Shown: positions 16,539 to 25,199, numbered from the stretch's first letter. The stretch: 32,646 nt of DNA from Acholeplasmataceae bacterium UBA4853 (GCA_002399815.1 DHEJ01000030.1:1-32646); one strand, 5' to 3'. The notes: generated from the sequence alone by a model not told the origin. Numbers and translations: made by a program.

Positions 16539-16913
16539 ATGAAATTTCTACTAAAAATTATCTTAAATCGGTTTATGTTATCATTAATCATACTTTTTTT
16601 ATTTGCTTTAGACTTTAAATTACTTAAACTATTTCCAACTGAATTCTATGACTTTAATCGTGCACCTGAATCTGTTCTTGCTACTGAGTATTACGAGATT
16701 CAATTTGGTGAACCAACATTATATATTGAAATCACTTATCATGAAGGTCGTATTCATTTAGTACCTAAAGATACACTTGATCCAACACTTATATTAAACG
16801 CTCCAATGGTAGCTTGGTACTATTATGTCGGTGCATTAGCACTTGCTAATATTATACCTTTTAAATGGTTTTTGAAAACAGACAAACCTAAAAATAAGAA
16901 TCAAAAGCACTAA
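16539..16913 (+). CDS. Small membrane protein of unknown function
   Basis: I do not recognise this 124-aa protein. It has a basic N terminus followed by one membrane helix (about 8-30), an outer or inner segment of about 60 residues with several Glu/Tyr, a second helix (about 89-108) and a Lys/Asn-rich tail KPKNKNQKH that by the positive-inside rule is cytoplasmic. Ribosome site AGGTTAGGTG precedes the ATG. It stands alone, divergent from the thioesterase gene and convergent with the aldo/keto reductase, and is followed by a terminator. Base composition is like that of its neighbours. Confidence 0.7.
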   Translation: MKFLLKIILNRFMLSLIILFLFALDFKLLKLFPTEFYDFNRAPESVLATEYYEIQFGEPTLYIEITYHEGRIHLVPKDTLDPTLILNAPMVAWYYYVGALALANIIPFKWFLKTDKPKNKNQKH

Positions 16914-16940
16914 CTTATTATTTAAATAATTGATTAGATT

Positions 16941-16966
16941 AAAGGATTATTCATTTAATCCTTTTT
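16941..16966 (+). terminator. Terminator after the small membrane protein gene
   Basis: AAAGGATTA and TAATCCTTT form a 9-bp stem with a six-base loop followed by a T-run. The hairpin touches the stop codon of the convergent aldo/keto reductase gene; its tail is better for the plus strand, but it may serve both. Confidence 0.75.
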
Positions 16967-17798
16967 AATTTGTTATACGTTCATTGAGATGTGTTTTAAA
17001 TACATCTTTTAATCCTAATAAATCATTAAAATCTGATTCGCTAATCTTGAAGTTTAAGTCAAAATTGTTTCTAATTCTTTCTTCATGAGTTGATTTAGGT
17101 AATGGTAATGTCCCTAAATCTAAACAAAATTTAATACATAATTGTGCAGGTGTTACTTGATATTTTTCTGCCATTTTAACAATTGCATCCACTTTTAGTA
17201 GTTTTCCGGTTGCAAGTGGTGAATATGCTTCAACTAAAATATTTTTCGAAGTACAATAAGCTCTTAATTCATTTTGTGGAACTGAAATGAATAAAGGTAT
17301 TTGATTTACATGCGGAATAAAATTGGTTGCTCTAATGAGTGCTTCAATGTCCTTAATTCCAAAATTTGAAACACCAATGGATCGAATCAATCCCTTTTCA
17401 TATAGATGAATCATCGCTTTCCATGCTTCAATGTTACCAGCAGTATGATCACTACCTTGATCACTCCATGGCCATGGTGCATGGATTAGATACAAGTCGA
17501 TATACTCCATATCAAGTCTTTCTAAGGATTCATGGAAATGCTTAATTGTTTCATCATATGTTTTGATATGACTTGGAAGCTTTGTTGTTAGAAAAATATC
17601 ACTTCTAGCAATTCTTGAATCTTTAACTGCTTTACCTACTTCTTTTTCATTGCCATATGCTTCTGCTGTATCAATATGACGATACCCAGTTTTTAGTGCG
17701 TATTTAACAGATTCATATGCACCTTCTGTAATCTGCCATGTTCCAAAACCAACATTTGGAATCTTGACTTGATTGTATAATGTAAACGTAGTTTTCAT
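16965..17798 (-). CDS. Aldo/keto reductase
   Basis: A 277-aa NADPH-dependent oxidoreductase with a TIM-barrel fold, reducing aldehydes or ketones. The tetrad is visible: Asp and Tyr in GYRHIDTAEAYGNE (near 40-53), Lys in TTKLPSH, His in YLIHAPWPW. IGVSNFG and the C-terminal PLPKSTHEERI, which holds the coenzyme phosphate-binding Lys/Ser, are typical of the AKR5-like bacterial group (2,5-diketo-gluconate reductase type). The physiological substrate is unknown. ATG follows AAAGGAAT. No operon partners. Confidence 0.92.
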   Translation of the reverse strand: MKTTFTLYNQVKIPNVGFGTWQITEGAYESVKYALKTGYRHIDTAEAYGNEKEVGKAVKDSRIARSDIFLTTKLPSHIKTYDETIKHFHESLERLDMEYIDLYLIHAPWPWSDQGSDHTAGNIEAWKAMIHLYEKGLIRSIGVSNFGIKDIEALIRATNFIPHVNQIPLFISVPQNELRAYCTSKNILVEAYSPLATGKLLKVDAIVKMAEKYQVTPAQLCIKFCLDLGTLPLPKSTHEERIRNNFDLNFKISESDFNDLLGLKDVFKTHLNERITN

Positions 17799-18013
17799 TT
17801 CAAATTATTCCTTTCTTAAAGCATATGATTATACTCTCATTTTATCATGAATATCATTAAATGACTAAAATCATTTGATAGATATTTTTTTAATTTATAA
17901 TAATTTTCAGGAAATAAAAGTGCTTTTTATACCATTTTTGCATAAATAAGCATTATAATATGGTTAAGAAACTCAATTATCATTTTAAAATATAAAAAAG
18001 GGGGATTTTTAAA

Positions 18014-18718
18014 TTGAGCAAGTTTCTAAAATCGTTACAAAGTTTTGCACATACCACTTTGGGGTTAGTGGTTGTTATTATTTTGGCATTATGGCAATTA
18101 AACATCTTTAGTTTAATTAGTAATATACCAGCACTTTCATTATCAGTATATGGTTCATGGCTTAGTATTGCAGTTATTGCATTTGCAATCATCTGGGCTC
18201 AAATGAAAGATAAAGTATTATTATCACATGGTATACTATTCTTTATCTACTCATCTGCATTAGCAGTATTTGTGACTACATTATTTAGTAATTCACCAGT
18301 AAATGCATTTGATGGTTATAACATCATTTCATTATTTGCAATGGTCTATGCTCTCGCTGTTGCTGTTGGTGAATTCATGGTTTCAAAACCACAACCTGCA
18401 AAAGTCAATTTTAAATCCTTATTCGCACTTCTATTATTCATTGGTGCATATTATTTCTTATATGGATTTACTGATACATTTGTCGTTGGATTAGTCGTTC
18501 TTGGTGCTGTCTTATTAGGTAGTAAAATTGTTGCATTACTATTTGCAGCAGGTTACTTAATTGGACCAATGTTTTCAAGTTTGGATATGATTATTTTTAA
18601 TCTAACAAACAACTTCCCATTTCAAGTCAGTTTATTCTTCATATTGGCAATTACTTTAGCAGCATTAGTCTTTATCGTTTTAGATTTAATTCAATCATTT
18701 ACAAAAAATGAACTTTAA
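18014..18718 (+). CDS. Multi-pass membrane protein of unknown function
   Basis: A 234-aa, highly hydrophobic protein with about seven predicted helices and short polar loops; I do not recognise a family. There is a Lys-rich loop (KPQPAKVNFK, near 131-141) and few charged residues inside helices, which suggests a channel-like or structural role rather than an enzyme, but that is speculation. The start is TTG at 18014, preceded at nine bases by AAAAGGGGG; no ATG occurs in frame until about residue 63, well inside the protein, so TTG is the credible start. A TATAAT at 17954-17959 could be the -10. A strong hairpin ends it. Confidence 0.75.
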   Translation: MSKFLKSLQSFAHTTLGLVVVIILALWQLNIFSLISNIPALSLSVYGSWLSIAVIAFAIIWAQMKDKVLLSHGILFFIYSSALAVFVTTLFSNSPVNAFDGYNIISLFAMVYALAVAVGEFMVSKPQPAKVNFKSLFALLLFIGAYYFLYGFTDTFVVGLVVLGAVLLGSKIVALLFAAGYLIGPMFSSLDMIIFNLTNNFPFQVSLFFILAITLAALVFIVLDLIQSFTKNEL

Positions 18719-18730
18719 TATTTAATAAGC

Positions 18731-18768
18731 AAAATGCTGCTTGATTACTCAGGCAGCATTTTTTATTA
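18731..18768. terminator. Bidirectional terminator shared by the membrane protein gene and fni
   Basis: AAAATGCTGC (18731-18740) pairs perfectly with GCAGCATTTT (18753-18762), with T-runs on both sides. The fni stop codon lies in the loop, so fni ends inside its own terminator. Confidence 0.9.
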
Positions 18769-19732
18769 TTTGATAATCTACTTGTTTAAGTGATTCTATA
18801 TCTTTAGCACCGATAATCAACATAATCTTTTTTAAATCATAAATAAAATCTTCAACATATACGATTGCTTCATCTAAGGAAAGGTCCGTTAAATTTAAGA
18901 ACCATCTAGAAAGCCCAACCGCCTTAGCACCTAAAATTAAAGATTTTATGACATCAAGCGGATTTCTTATACCTCCTGATGCATAATACGTCATATCATG
19001 ATTATCTTTTAAATGTAACAGTATATCTAATGTTTCTAATCCAAATTCATTTAAATAACTATAATCCTTACCACTTCTTTTTGATTCAATCTCTAAAAAT
19101 GAAGTGCCACCACTACCGGCAACATCAATATGTTTGACGCCAATAGTTTTCAATTGCTTAATTGTACTTGGGGATAAGCCCATGCCTACTTGTTTTACAA
19201 GAATCGGTTTATCAATCTTTTCAATGATTTCTTTAATGTTTTTAGTCCATTTAGTAAAATCACGATCACCTTCAGGCATAACCAGTTCTTGAATTACATT
19301 TAAATGAATTGATAACCCGTCTGCTTGAATCATATCCATCGCTTTTAATGCATCATGGACACTTGCATTAGCATTTAAATTACTAATCACTAAGCCATCA
19401 TGATTTTTTCTAACAATTGAAAAAGATTCTATTTGTTTATGATCTCTTAATGCAATTGACTGACTTCCTGTGACAAATGGAATCTTAAAATGGTTTGCAA
19501 TTTGAGATAAAAAATCATTAACATCATATCCCTTAAGTGATCCACCTGTCATGGCATTAATATAAAATGGATAATCCACTTTATAACCTAAAAAGGTGGT
19601 TGATAAATCAATATCTTCCATTGAAAGATTTGGTAAATCGGTTGAATTTAAAACCATCTTATCAAAAGCATTTTTCTTTTCTACTTGTGCTTTTGCTAAT
19701 AGTAAATGTTCATCTTTTCGATTACTGCTCAT
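18749..19732 (-). CDS. fni: Isopentenyl-diphosphate delta-isomerase, type 2 (FMN-dependent)
   Basis: A 327-aa flavoprotein that interconverts isopentenyl and dimethylallyl diphosphates. It has YPFYINAMTGGS, NLNANAS, the QVGMGLS and VAGSGGTSF loops, and the ASGGIRNPLDV ... GAKAVGLSRW phosphate-binding end of a TIM barrel. It is the type 2 enzyme found in low-G+C Gram-positives and not the Nudix type 1. It is the last gene of the mevalonate set and overlaps mvaK2 by 11 bases. The stop is TGA, inside the terminator hairpin. Confidence 0.94.
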   Translation of the reverse strand: MSSNRKDEHLLLAKAQVEKKNAFDKMVLNSTDLPNLSMEDIDLSTTFLGYKVDYPFYINAMTGGSLKGYDVNDFLSQIANHFKIPFVTGSQSIALRDHKQIESFSIVRKNHDGLVISNLNANASVHDALKAMDMIQADGLSIHLNVIQELVMPEGDRDFTKWTKNIKEIIEKIDKPILVKQVGMGLSPSTIKQLKTIGVKHIDVAGSGGTSFLEIESKRSGKDYSYLNEFGLETLDILLHLKDNHDMTYYASGGIRNPLDVIKSLILGAKAVGLSRWFLNLTDLSLDEAIVYVEDFIYDLKKIMLIIGAKDIESLKQVDYQIIKNAA

Positions 19733-20765
19733 AATACTCCCATACGTTTAAATCAAGTGCAACTAGATTTTGCTTAATCCATTCATCATGAAGTAACGTT
19801 CTATCCACTTTGTTTTTAACAATAGCAATCCCACAATCACCATAACCAGCACCTGAAGTTTTAGCTGCAAATCCTAGCTTATTCGCTGTTTCTATCATCT
19901 TCTTAAAAGGTTCTGACTCGATTTTAATACCTGCTTGTTTTTCTAATTCAAGTAATAATTCTCGATACAATTCTATCATGTATTTAATCGTATAATAATC
20001 CGATCGAATCAATGCTTCCTTAAACTGTGCAACAATCAGTCTTGTTTTATTTAGAAACGTTGCATACCAAGGATTTTGATTAAGTACTTGTACTTTATTT
20101 GTAAATGACTTAGTCGATTGAGAAAAACCACTAAAACAAACCGCTAGTGTTACATAGGGTGGTTTTAACTTAGTAATGGATAATAATGGCCATGTTGAAT
20201 GAAGTATTTCATTTAACTTACCTTTATTATTTAATACCCAAATCAAATCATATCTTTGATAGTGAACCCATCCACCATAAATAGATGCAGCAAGTTCACC
20301 ACCTGATGTAATATCTGATATTTCGATTTGTGCAAGTACAGATAATTTAAATAAATCTAGTTTTCTTAATTTAACACCATGAAACTCTAATATACCTTTG
20401 ATGATTGCTACAATAACAGCACCTGATGAACCTAATCCATACTTATGATTTTCAGGACTGGTTAATTCAGAATCCAATTGAATCTTATAGGTTTTAGGCA
20501 TAACATTTTTATACTTTAAATATTGATGTGCTACATAGATTGCAGCTTTAGCATGAGTTAATGAATCATACATTAAAACTGGCAATTGATCTGAAATCAT
20601 CCATTTAAAACGTCCCATTTCAGAAGAAAATTCATATTCAACATCATCATCAATTCTTACATATATAAACTTATCAACCGCAACTAAAACAGCCTCATTA
20701 CCAGGCTTTAATACAGAGTATTCGCCCATAATAAAAAGTTTCCCTGGTACTTTGAGTGAAATCAT
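19722..20765 (-). CDS. mvaK2: Phosphomevalonate kinase
   Basis: A 347-aa GHMP-family kinase that phosphorylates phosphomevalonate to the diphosphate. Motif 1 is PGKLFIMGEYSVLKPG near the N terminus, motif 2 the YGLGSSGAVIVAI loop (near 125-137), motif 3 TSGAGYGDCGIA near the C terminus. An upstream in-frame start (20795) would overlap mvaD further; ATG 20765 overlaps the mvaD stop as ATGA and gives the expected N terminus MISLKVPGK. Order mvaK1-mvaD-mvaK2-fni is that of Gram-positive cocci. Confidence 0.94.
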   Translation of the reverse strand: MISLKVPGKLFIMGEYSVLKPGNEAVLVAVDKFIYVRIDDDVEYEFSSEMGRFKWMISDQLPVLMYDSLTHAKAAIYVAHQYLKYKNVMPKTYKIQLDSELTSPENHKYGLGSSGAVIVAIIKGILEFHGVKLRKLDLFKLSVLAQIEISDITSGGELAASIYGGWVHYQRYDLIWVLNNKGKLNEILHSTWPLLSITKLKPPYVTLAVCFSGFSQSTKSFTNKVQVLNQNPWYATFLNKTRLIVAQFKEALIRSDYYTIKYMIELYRELLLELEKQAGIKIESEPFKKMIETANKLGFAAKTSGAGYGDCGIAIVKNKVDRTLLHDEWIKQNLVALDLNVWEYYEQ

Positions 20766-21709
20766 AATGATGTAACTCCATTTCCTGGATAGCATACAAT
20801 GACTTTACATTTTTTCTCTATTGCTGGTAAAACATCTTTAATCGCATCTTTTTTAACAAGAATTTTAATATTTGGACCAGCATCCATAGTTGCATAGATT
20901 TCATGACCTTGGTTTTTTAGCTTTTCAACTAAATCTAGAACTAAAAAGGATTCATTTGTTAAGTAACTTGTCCCTGTTTCTTGAATAATATAGTGCATCA
21001 ATTCAGCATGAGACTGACTGATTTCACCAATTTGCTTAAAATCTTGTTTCTTAAATGCTTTTTTAATATCTTTAATATAGTCGTTAGTTGTATCAATCCA
21101 TGTTTCTTTTAACTCTGGATAGTCATCAAGTTTGAGCATCGCTGTACGACTATCAACCTTCTTTTCACCTTGATCAATTAAACATACAATGACTGCAATA
21201 TCATCTAATTTCCCAAAACTTTCTGCATATGATGTATCGTGACTTTCACCTTCATGCCAAATTGCAAAATCACCATAAATAGATCTTGCAGCAGATCCAG
21301 AACCTAATCTAGCAAGTTTTGATAATTCGATTTGACTTAAATCAAGTCCATATGCTTTAGTAGCTGCAAGAGCAAGTGCTGCAAATGCTGATGAAGATGA
21401 TGCTAAGCCTGCTTTTTTAGGTACATAATTTTGAGATTCAATACGTGCAAAATATGGAATACCGTATAACTTTCGTACCCAATTCATAAATTTTACAACT
21501 CGGTTTAACTCCTCACCTAGTATAAAATTTCCATCAATGTATAGATGATCTTCCATCATTTCCTTATGATATTCAACAGTTGTAATTGTATAAAATTTAT
21601 CTAAAGTTAAACTTAAAGAGGATGTTAAAGGTAGATTCCAAGTACTATCTTTTTTACCCCAATATTTAATCAGTGCAATATTTACATGGGCTTTAGCAGT
21701 ATGTTTCAT
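20762..21709 (-). CDS. mvaD: Diphosphomevalonate decarboxylase
   Basis: A 315-aa GHMP-family enzyme that decarboxylates mevalonate diphosphate to isopentenyl diphosphate with ATP. It carries AHVNIALIKYWGKKD at the N terminus, AGLASSSSAFAALALA as phosphate loop, GSGSAARSIYGDFAIWHEG with the catalytic Arg/Ser region, and TMDAGPNIKILV near the C terminus with the catalytic Asp. Length is usual for bacteria. Overlaps mvaK1 upstream and mvaK2 downstream by ATGA. Confidence 0.96.
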   Translation of the reverse strand: MKHTAKAHVNIALIKYWGKKDSTWNLPLTSSLSLTLDKFYTITTVEYHKEMMEDHLYIDGNFILGEELNRVVKFMNWVRKLYGIPYFARIESQNYVPKKAGLASSSSAFAALALAATKAYGLDLSQIELSKLARLGSGSAARSIYGDFAIWHEGESHDTSYAESFGKLDDIAVIVCLIDQGEKKVDSRTAMLKLDDYPELKETWIDTTNDYIKDIKKAFKKQDFKQIGEISQSHAELMHYIIQETGTSYLTNESFLVLDLVEKLKNQGHEIYATMDAGPNIKILVKKDAIKDVLPAIEKKCKVIVCYPGNGVTSL

Positions 21710-22647
21710 ATAATAACTTCCTTCAAATCATAAAACCATGTATCAATGGCTCCACTATTCTTTAATGAATCCGCAATTAAAATTGCCTGTTCTGTATTTT
21801 TAGCTAAGGCTATCATACATCCACCCTTACCACCACCGGTAAGTTTAGCACCTAAAGCACCACTATTGATAGCAACATCAACGAGTAGTTCTAATTTCTC
21901 ATCTGAAACATGAATACTTCGAAGCAACTGATGTGCCTCAGTCATAGCAATACCTAAACGAATCACTTCATTATTCTCTAAATATGCTTTAACATCATTA
22001 GTTAACTCACCTAATCGGTCCATAATCGGATTAATAATATTTGGATTTGATTCCCATAACTGTCTAACTTCGCTCACTGCTTCTTTAGTTAAACCTTTAA
22101 CACCTGTATCAGCTAAGACAATAACTGCATCCATCTTTAAAGGAATCACACTTTCACCTGAATCTTTTTGGTAAAACATAGCTTTCCCAAATGCAATTGT
22201 TTTGGCATCTAAACCACTGGGATTGATATGATGTATTTGTTCAGCAATATCAACGAAATGATTTAATCTATCTTGATGTAATTCAACATCAAATGCATCA
22301 AACAACGATCTTACAATAGCAATCGATACTGCAGCAGATGAACCAAGTCCTCTTTGGGCAGGTAAATTTGATTCAATAATTATATGAATCCCATGGAATT
22401 TTTGTTTTAAATAAATCAAGACAATATTAATAAGCTGTTTAATACCATATAATTCATCTGGTGCTTCATCTAGTGAGCCTTTATGGTAAATACAATCGAT
22501 CGTAATTGATTGGTCAGTTTTATAGATTTTTGAAGTTATTTGAACTTGATTAAAAGGAAGCGCAATTGCTGGTTTTCCGTATACTACAGAATGCTCACCC
22601 ATAAGGATGATTTTACCATTTGCGACTCCATGCCCAAAATCATTCAT
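21706..22647 (-). CDS. mvaK1: Mevalonate kinase
   Basis: A 313-aa GHMP kinase, first gene of the set, phosphorylating mevalonate. It shows GKIILMGEHSVVYGKPAIA, the ATP loop PAQRGLGSSAAVSIAI (near 103-118), the catalytic Asp in NPSGLDAKTIA, and KLTGGGKGGCMIAL near the C terminus. HMG-CoA synthase and reductase, which make mevalonate, are not in the window. The ribosome site is GAAGGT. Its promoter lies in the 77-bp gap shared with ppiB. Confidence 0.95.
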   Translation of the reverse strand: MNDFGHGVANGKIILMGEHSVVYGKPAIALPFNQVQITSKIYKTDQSITIDCIYHKGSLDEAPDELYGIKQLINIVLIYLKQKFHGIHIIIESNLPAQRGLGSSAAVSIAIVRSLFDAFDVELHQDRLNHFVDIAEQIHHINPSGLDAKTIAFGKAMFYQKDSGESVIPLKMDAVIVLADTGVKGLTKEAVSEVRQLWESNPNIINPIMDRLGELTNDVKAYLENNEVIRLGIAMTEAHQLLRSIHVSDEKLELLVDVAINSGALGAKLTGGGKGGCMIALAKNTEQAILIADSLKNSGAIDTWFYDLKEVII

Positions 22648-22671
22648 ATATTACCTTCACTTTCTATACTC

Positions 22672-22689
22672 ATTATATCATGATATAAT
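22672..22689. promoter_or_regulatory. Perfect palindrome carrying divergent -10 elements
   Basis: The 18 bases ATTATATCATGATATAAT equal their own reverse complement and supply a TATAAT to each strand: toward ppiB on plus (22684-22689) and toward mvaK1 on minus (22677-22672). Each -10 also reads as TG-A-TATAAT. -35 elements are weak on both sides. It could be two face-to-face promoters, an operator, or both. Confidence 0.6.
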
Positions 22690-22724
22690 TAAATAAAACA
22701 TCATCTGAAAAGAGGAAATCAATT

Positions 22725-23228
22725 ATGTCAAAGATTTTATTAGAATTAACGATTCAATCATACGGAACCATGGAAATAGAGTTATATCCAGAAATTGCGC
22801 CAAATACTGTGGCTAATTTTATGAATTATGTAAAAAAAGGATTCTACAATGGTTTAATCTTCCACCGCGTTATCAAAGGATTTATGATTCAAGGTGGTGG
22901 ATCAAATGAAAGATCTAAACCGATTAAAGGTGAATTTAATTCAAATGGTTTTAAAAATGATTTAAAACACACTAAAGGTGTTCTATCAATGGCTAGAACA
23001 AATGATCCAAACTCAGCAACATCACAATTCTTCATTATGCATAAAGATTCACCACATTTAGATGGCAGTTATGCAGCATTTGGTAAATTGATTTCAAACT
23101 TAGATATTATTGATAAAATTGCAAGTGTACCAACTAATGCTTATGACCAACCAATCACAAATGTTGTTATTGAAAAATTTGTTGTCAAATTAGACCAAAG
23201 TTCACTAAAAGATGTCGTATATGTATGA
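22725..23228 (+). CDS. ppiB: Peptidyl-prolyl cis-trans isomerase, cyclophilin type
   Basis: A 167-aa cytoplasmic cyclophilin that speeds proline isomerisation in folding. Motifs are NFMNYVKKGFYNGLIFHRVI with the catalytic Arg, GFMIQGG, LSMARTNDPNSATSQFFIM and LDGSYAAFGK. The usual Trp of the cyclosporin site is not seen (the segment reads SPHLDG). No signal peptide. Ribosome site AGAGGA; its TGA stop overlaps the psuK ATG by four bases. Confidence 0.94.
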   Translation: MSKILLELTIQSYGTMEIELYPEIAPNTVANFMNYVKKGFYNGLIFHRVIKGFMIQGGGSNERSKPIKGEFNSNGFKNDLKHTKGVLSMARTNDPNSATSQFFIMHKDSPHLDGSYAAFGKLISNLDIIDKIASVPTNAYDQPITNVVIEKFVVKLDQSSLKDVVYV

Positions 23229-24106
23229 AAAAGGTAGTAGTTATTGGTGGGACCAATATTGATTTACTAGCTCATAGTTATACGCCAATCATTCTAAATG
23301 ATTCAAATCCTGGTTTCATTAAGAAAACCTGGGGTGGTGTTGCTAGAAATATTGCAGAGAATTTAGCACGTCTAGATTTAAATCCTTCATTTATAACAGT
23401 GTTAGGTAAAGATGCAAATGAGTTTATATCAATGGCCAAATCTATTAACCTATCACTAAAGTACCTAAGTGTTCCACTGACTTCATCCTATATTGCTATT
23501 CACGATAGTGATGGGGAATTAAAGTTAAGTCTATCTGCAATGGATAGTATGAACAAAATGACCCCAACTTTCTTAATCAAACATTTTGATTTAATCAACA
23601 GTGCTGATTTAGTAATATTAGATGCTAATATTTCTGATGAATCCTTAAAATATTTATTTGAAACCTTTGATAAGCAGTTTTATGTCGATGTCATTAGTAG
23701 TGTTAAAGCGTTAAAATTCTTACCATATCTGTCTAAAATTGATACGATTAAACTCAATTTACAAGAAGGATATGCTTTAACAACAAGTAATGACCCCTTA
23801 AAGATTGGTGATTTATTATTATCACTTGGTATTAAAAACATTTTCTTAACCTTAGGTAGTCAAGGTGCATATCATTTTCATGATAAGCAAATTGGATTTT
23901 ACAAAAAGGAACTTGAAGGAAAAATTGAAAATGATACTGGTGCTGGTGATGCATTCTTCTCAGGTGCAATCTATGCATTAATCTCTGGTTTAGATCCCTT
24001 AAAAACTGGTACACTTCTAGCACATTTAACACTGCATTCAAAGGATTCAGTTTACAAAAACATTAAAGTAAATCATTTGATAGAAATGATAAAGGAGACT
24101 TTATGA
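23225..24106 (+). CDS. psuK: PfkB-family sugar kinase, probable pseudouridine kinase
   Basis: A 293-aa ribokinase-fold kinase. VVIGGTNIDLLA opens the Rossmann-like domain, GGVARNIAENLARL is PfkB signature 1, and NDTGAGDAFFSGAIYAL is signature 2 with the catalytic Asp. Family members differ in substrate, but the next gene is psuG, overlapping by ATGA, so pseudouridine is the likely substrate, phosphorylated to its 5'-phosphate. The gene order psuK-psuG matches this salvage pathway elsewhere. Confidence 0.88.
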   Translation: MKKVVVIGGTNIDLLAHSYTPIILNDSNPGFIKKTWGGVARNIAENLARLDLNPSFITVLGKDANEFISMAKSINLSLKYLSVPLTSSYIAIHDSDGELKLSLSAMDSMNKMTPTFLIKHFDLINSADLVILDANISDESLKYLFETFDKQFYVDVISSVKALKFLPYLSKIDTIKLNLQEGYALTTSNDPLKIGDLLLSLGIKNIFLTLGSQGAYHFHDKQIGFYKKELEGKIENDTGAGDAFFSGAIYALISGLDPLKTGTLLAHLTLHSKDSVYKNIKVNHLIEMIKETL

Positions 24107-25014
24107 ATCAATATATGGATATTCATCCAAAAGTATTAAAAGCAATTCGTAATGGAGAACCAGTTGTTGCGCTTGAATCAACAATTATCTCACATGGTAT
24201 GCCTTATCCTCAAAATGTTGAAATGGCATTAGCAGTCGAAAAGATTATTACCAATGAAGGTGCAGTCCCTGCAACTATTGCAATCATCAATGGCCGTATT
24301 AAAGTTGGCTTAGATCCAGATGAGATTACTAAATTAGCCCAACTTAAAAATGTCTTAAAGGTTTCTAAAAGAGATATGGCATATTGTATATCTAAAGGCT
24401 ATAATGGTGCTACTACTGTTTCAGCAACCATATTAGTTGCTAGTATGGTAGGCATAAAGGTATTTGCAACTGGAGGTATTGGTGGTGTTCATCGTGGTGC
24501 TCAAGAAACATTTGATATATCAAGAGACCTTGAAGAACTCGCATCTAAGAATGTAGCAGTTGTCTGTGCAGGTGCAAAATCGATTCTAGATTTAGGTTTA
24601 ACACTAGAATATCTAGAAACAAAAGGTGTTGAAATTATCGGTTATAAAACAGATGAACTTCCAGCATTTTATACAAGAGAATCTGGATTTAAGATTGACT
24701 ATAACCTTGATAACCCACTAGATATTGCTAAACTAATTAATGTTAAATGGAATTTACCTTTAGAAGGTGGGGTTGTTATAGCAAATCCTATTTCACCACT
24801 TTATTCAATGGATCGTAAGTTTATAGATGATGAAATATCTAAAGCTTTAGACTCAGCTAAAAAAGATGGTATCACAGGAAAAGATATCACACCTTACTTA
24901 CTATCTAAAATTAAATCTTCTACTGAAGGTGCAAGTTTAGAAGCAAATATTCAACTTGTTTATAGTAATGCAAGATTAGCAGCTCAAATTGCTAAAGAAT
25001 TTTCTGCATTATAA
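24103..25014 (+). CDS. psuG: Pseudouridine-5'-phosphate glycosidase
   Basis: A 303-aa enzyme that cleaves pseudouridine 5'-phosphate to uracil and ribose 5-phosphate. The N-terminal VVALESTIISHGMPYPQN with its Glu is characteristic; further on GATTVSATILVAS, FATGGIGGVHRGA, VVCAGAKSILD and EGGVVIANPIS with Asn. Together with PsuK it recycles pseudouridine from RNA breakdown. RBS AAAGGAGA inside the end of psuK. The manganese riboswitch promoter begins only a few bases after its stop. Confidence 0.96.
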   Translation: MNQYMDIHPKVLKAIRNGEPVVALESTIISHGMPYPQNVEMALAVEKIITNEGAVPATIAIINGRIKVGLDPDEITKLAQLKNVLKVSKRDMAYCISKGYNGATTVSATILVASMVGIKVFATGGIGGVHRGAQETFDISRDLEELASKNVAVVCAGAKSILDLGLTLEYLETKGVEIIGYKTDELPAFYTRESGFKIDYNLDNPLDIAKLINVKWNLPLEGGVVIANPISPLYSMDRKFIDDEISKALDSAKKDGITGKDITPYLLSKIKSSTEGASLEANIQLVYSNARLAAQIAKEFSAL

Positions 25015-25017
25015 TAA

Positions 25018-25046
25018 TTGTAAATTTTAGATTATTGTGATAGAAT
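25018..25046 (+). promoter_or_regulatory. Promoter of the manganese riboswitch/ATPase unit
   Basis: TTGTAA (25018-25023) and TAGAAT (25041-25046), 17 bp apart, with TG one base before the -10. A start near 25053 would place the aptamer at the transcript's 5' end. Confidence 0.65.
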
Positions 25047-25054
25047 AGTCACTA

Positions 25055-25144
25055 TAGAAGGGGAGTAGTTTCCCAAAAATTAATCGTCAATACGATCGAA
25101 AGATCCGGTTAATTTTCAAGTCAAATCTTGTAACGAGACCTTCA
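25055..25144 (+). promoter_or_regulatory. yybP-ykoY manganese riboswitch aptamer
   Basis: The stretch has the conserved blocks of the yybP-ykoY RNA: GAAGGGGAGTAG at the 5' side, the internal TCGTCAATACGA helix with TCCGGTT, and AACGAGACCTTC at the 3' side. P1 forms from GAAGG (25057-25061) with CCTTC (25139-25143). The L. lactis RNA of this class has the same GGGGAGUAG and CGUCAA/CCGG parts and binds Mn2+ in the loop interface. It precedes a cation ATPase gene, the usual partner. Confidence 0.9.
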
Positions 25145-25177
25145 GGACCTACTTTGGTTTTGAAGGTCTTTATTTTT
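25136..25177 (+). terminator. Terminator of the manganese riboswitch
   Basis: AGACCTTCA (25136-25144) pairs with TGAAGGTCT (25161-25169), followed by a T-rich tail. Its 5' arm is the P1 3' strand of the aptamer, so the two structures exclude each other: metal-bound P1 should prevent termination and switch the ATPase on. Confidence 0.88.
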
Positions 25178-25199
25178 GAAAAAAGAAAGAGGAAAAAGT

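Noticed and set aside
17980..18192. Open minus-strand frame opposite the start of the unknown membrane protein
   Set aside because: It is antisense to a better-supported gene, lacks a ribosome site and has no protein-like features.
25176..25199. Longer ATPase start at a TTG (25176)
   Set aside because: It falls in the T-tail of the riboswitch terminator; ATG 25200 follows AGAGGAA.
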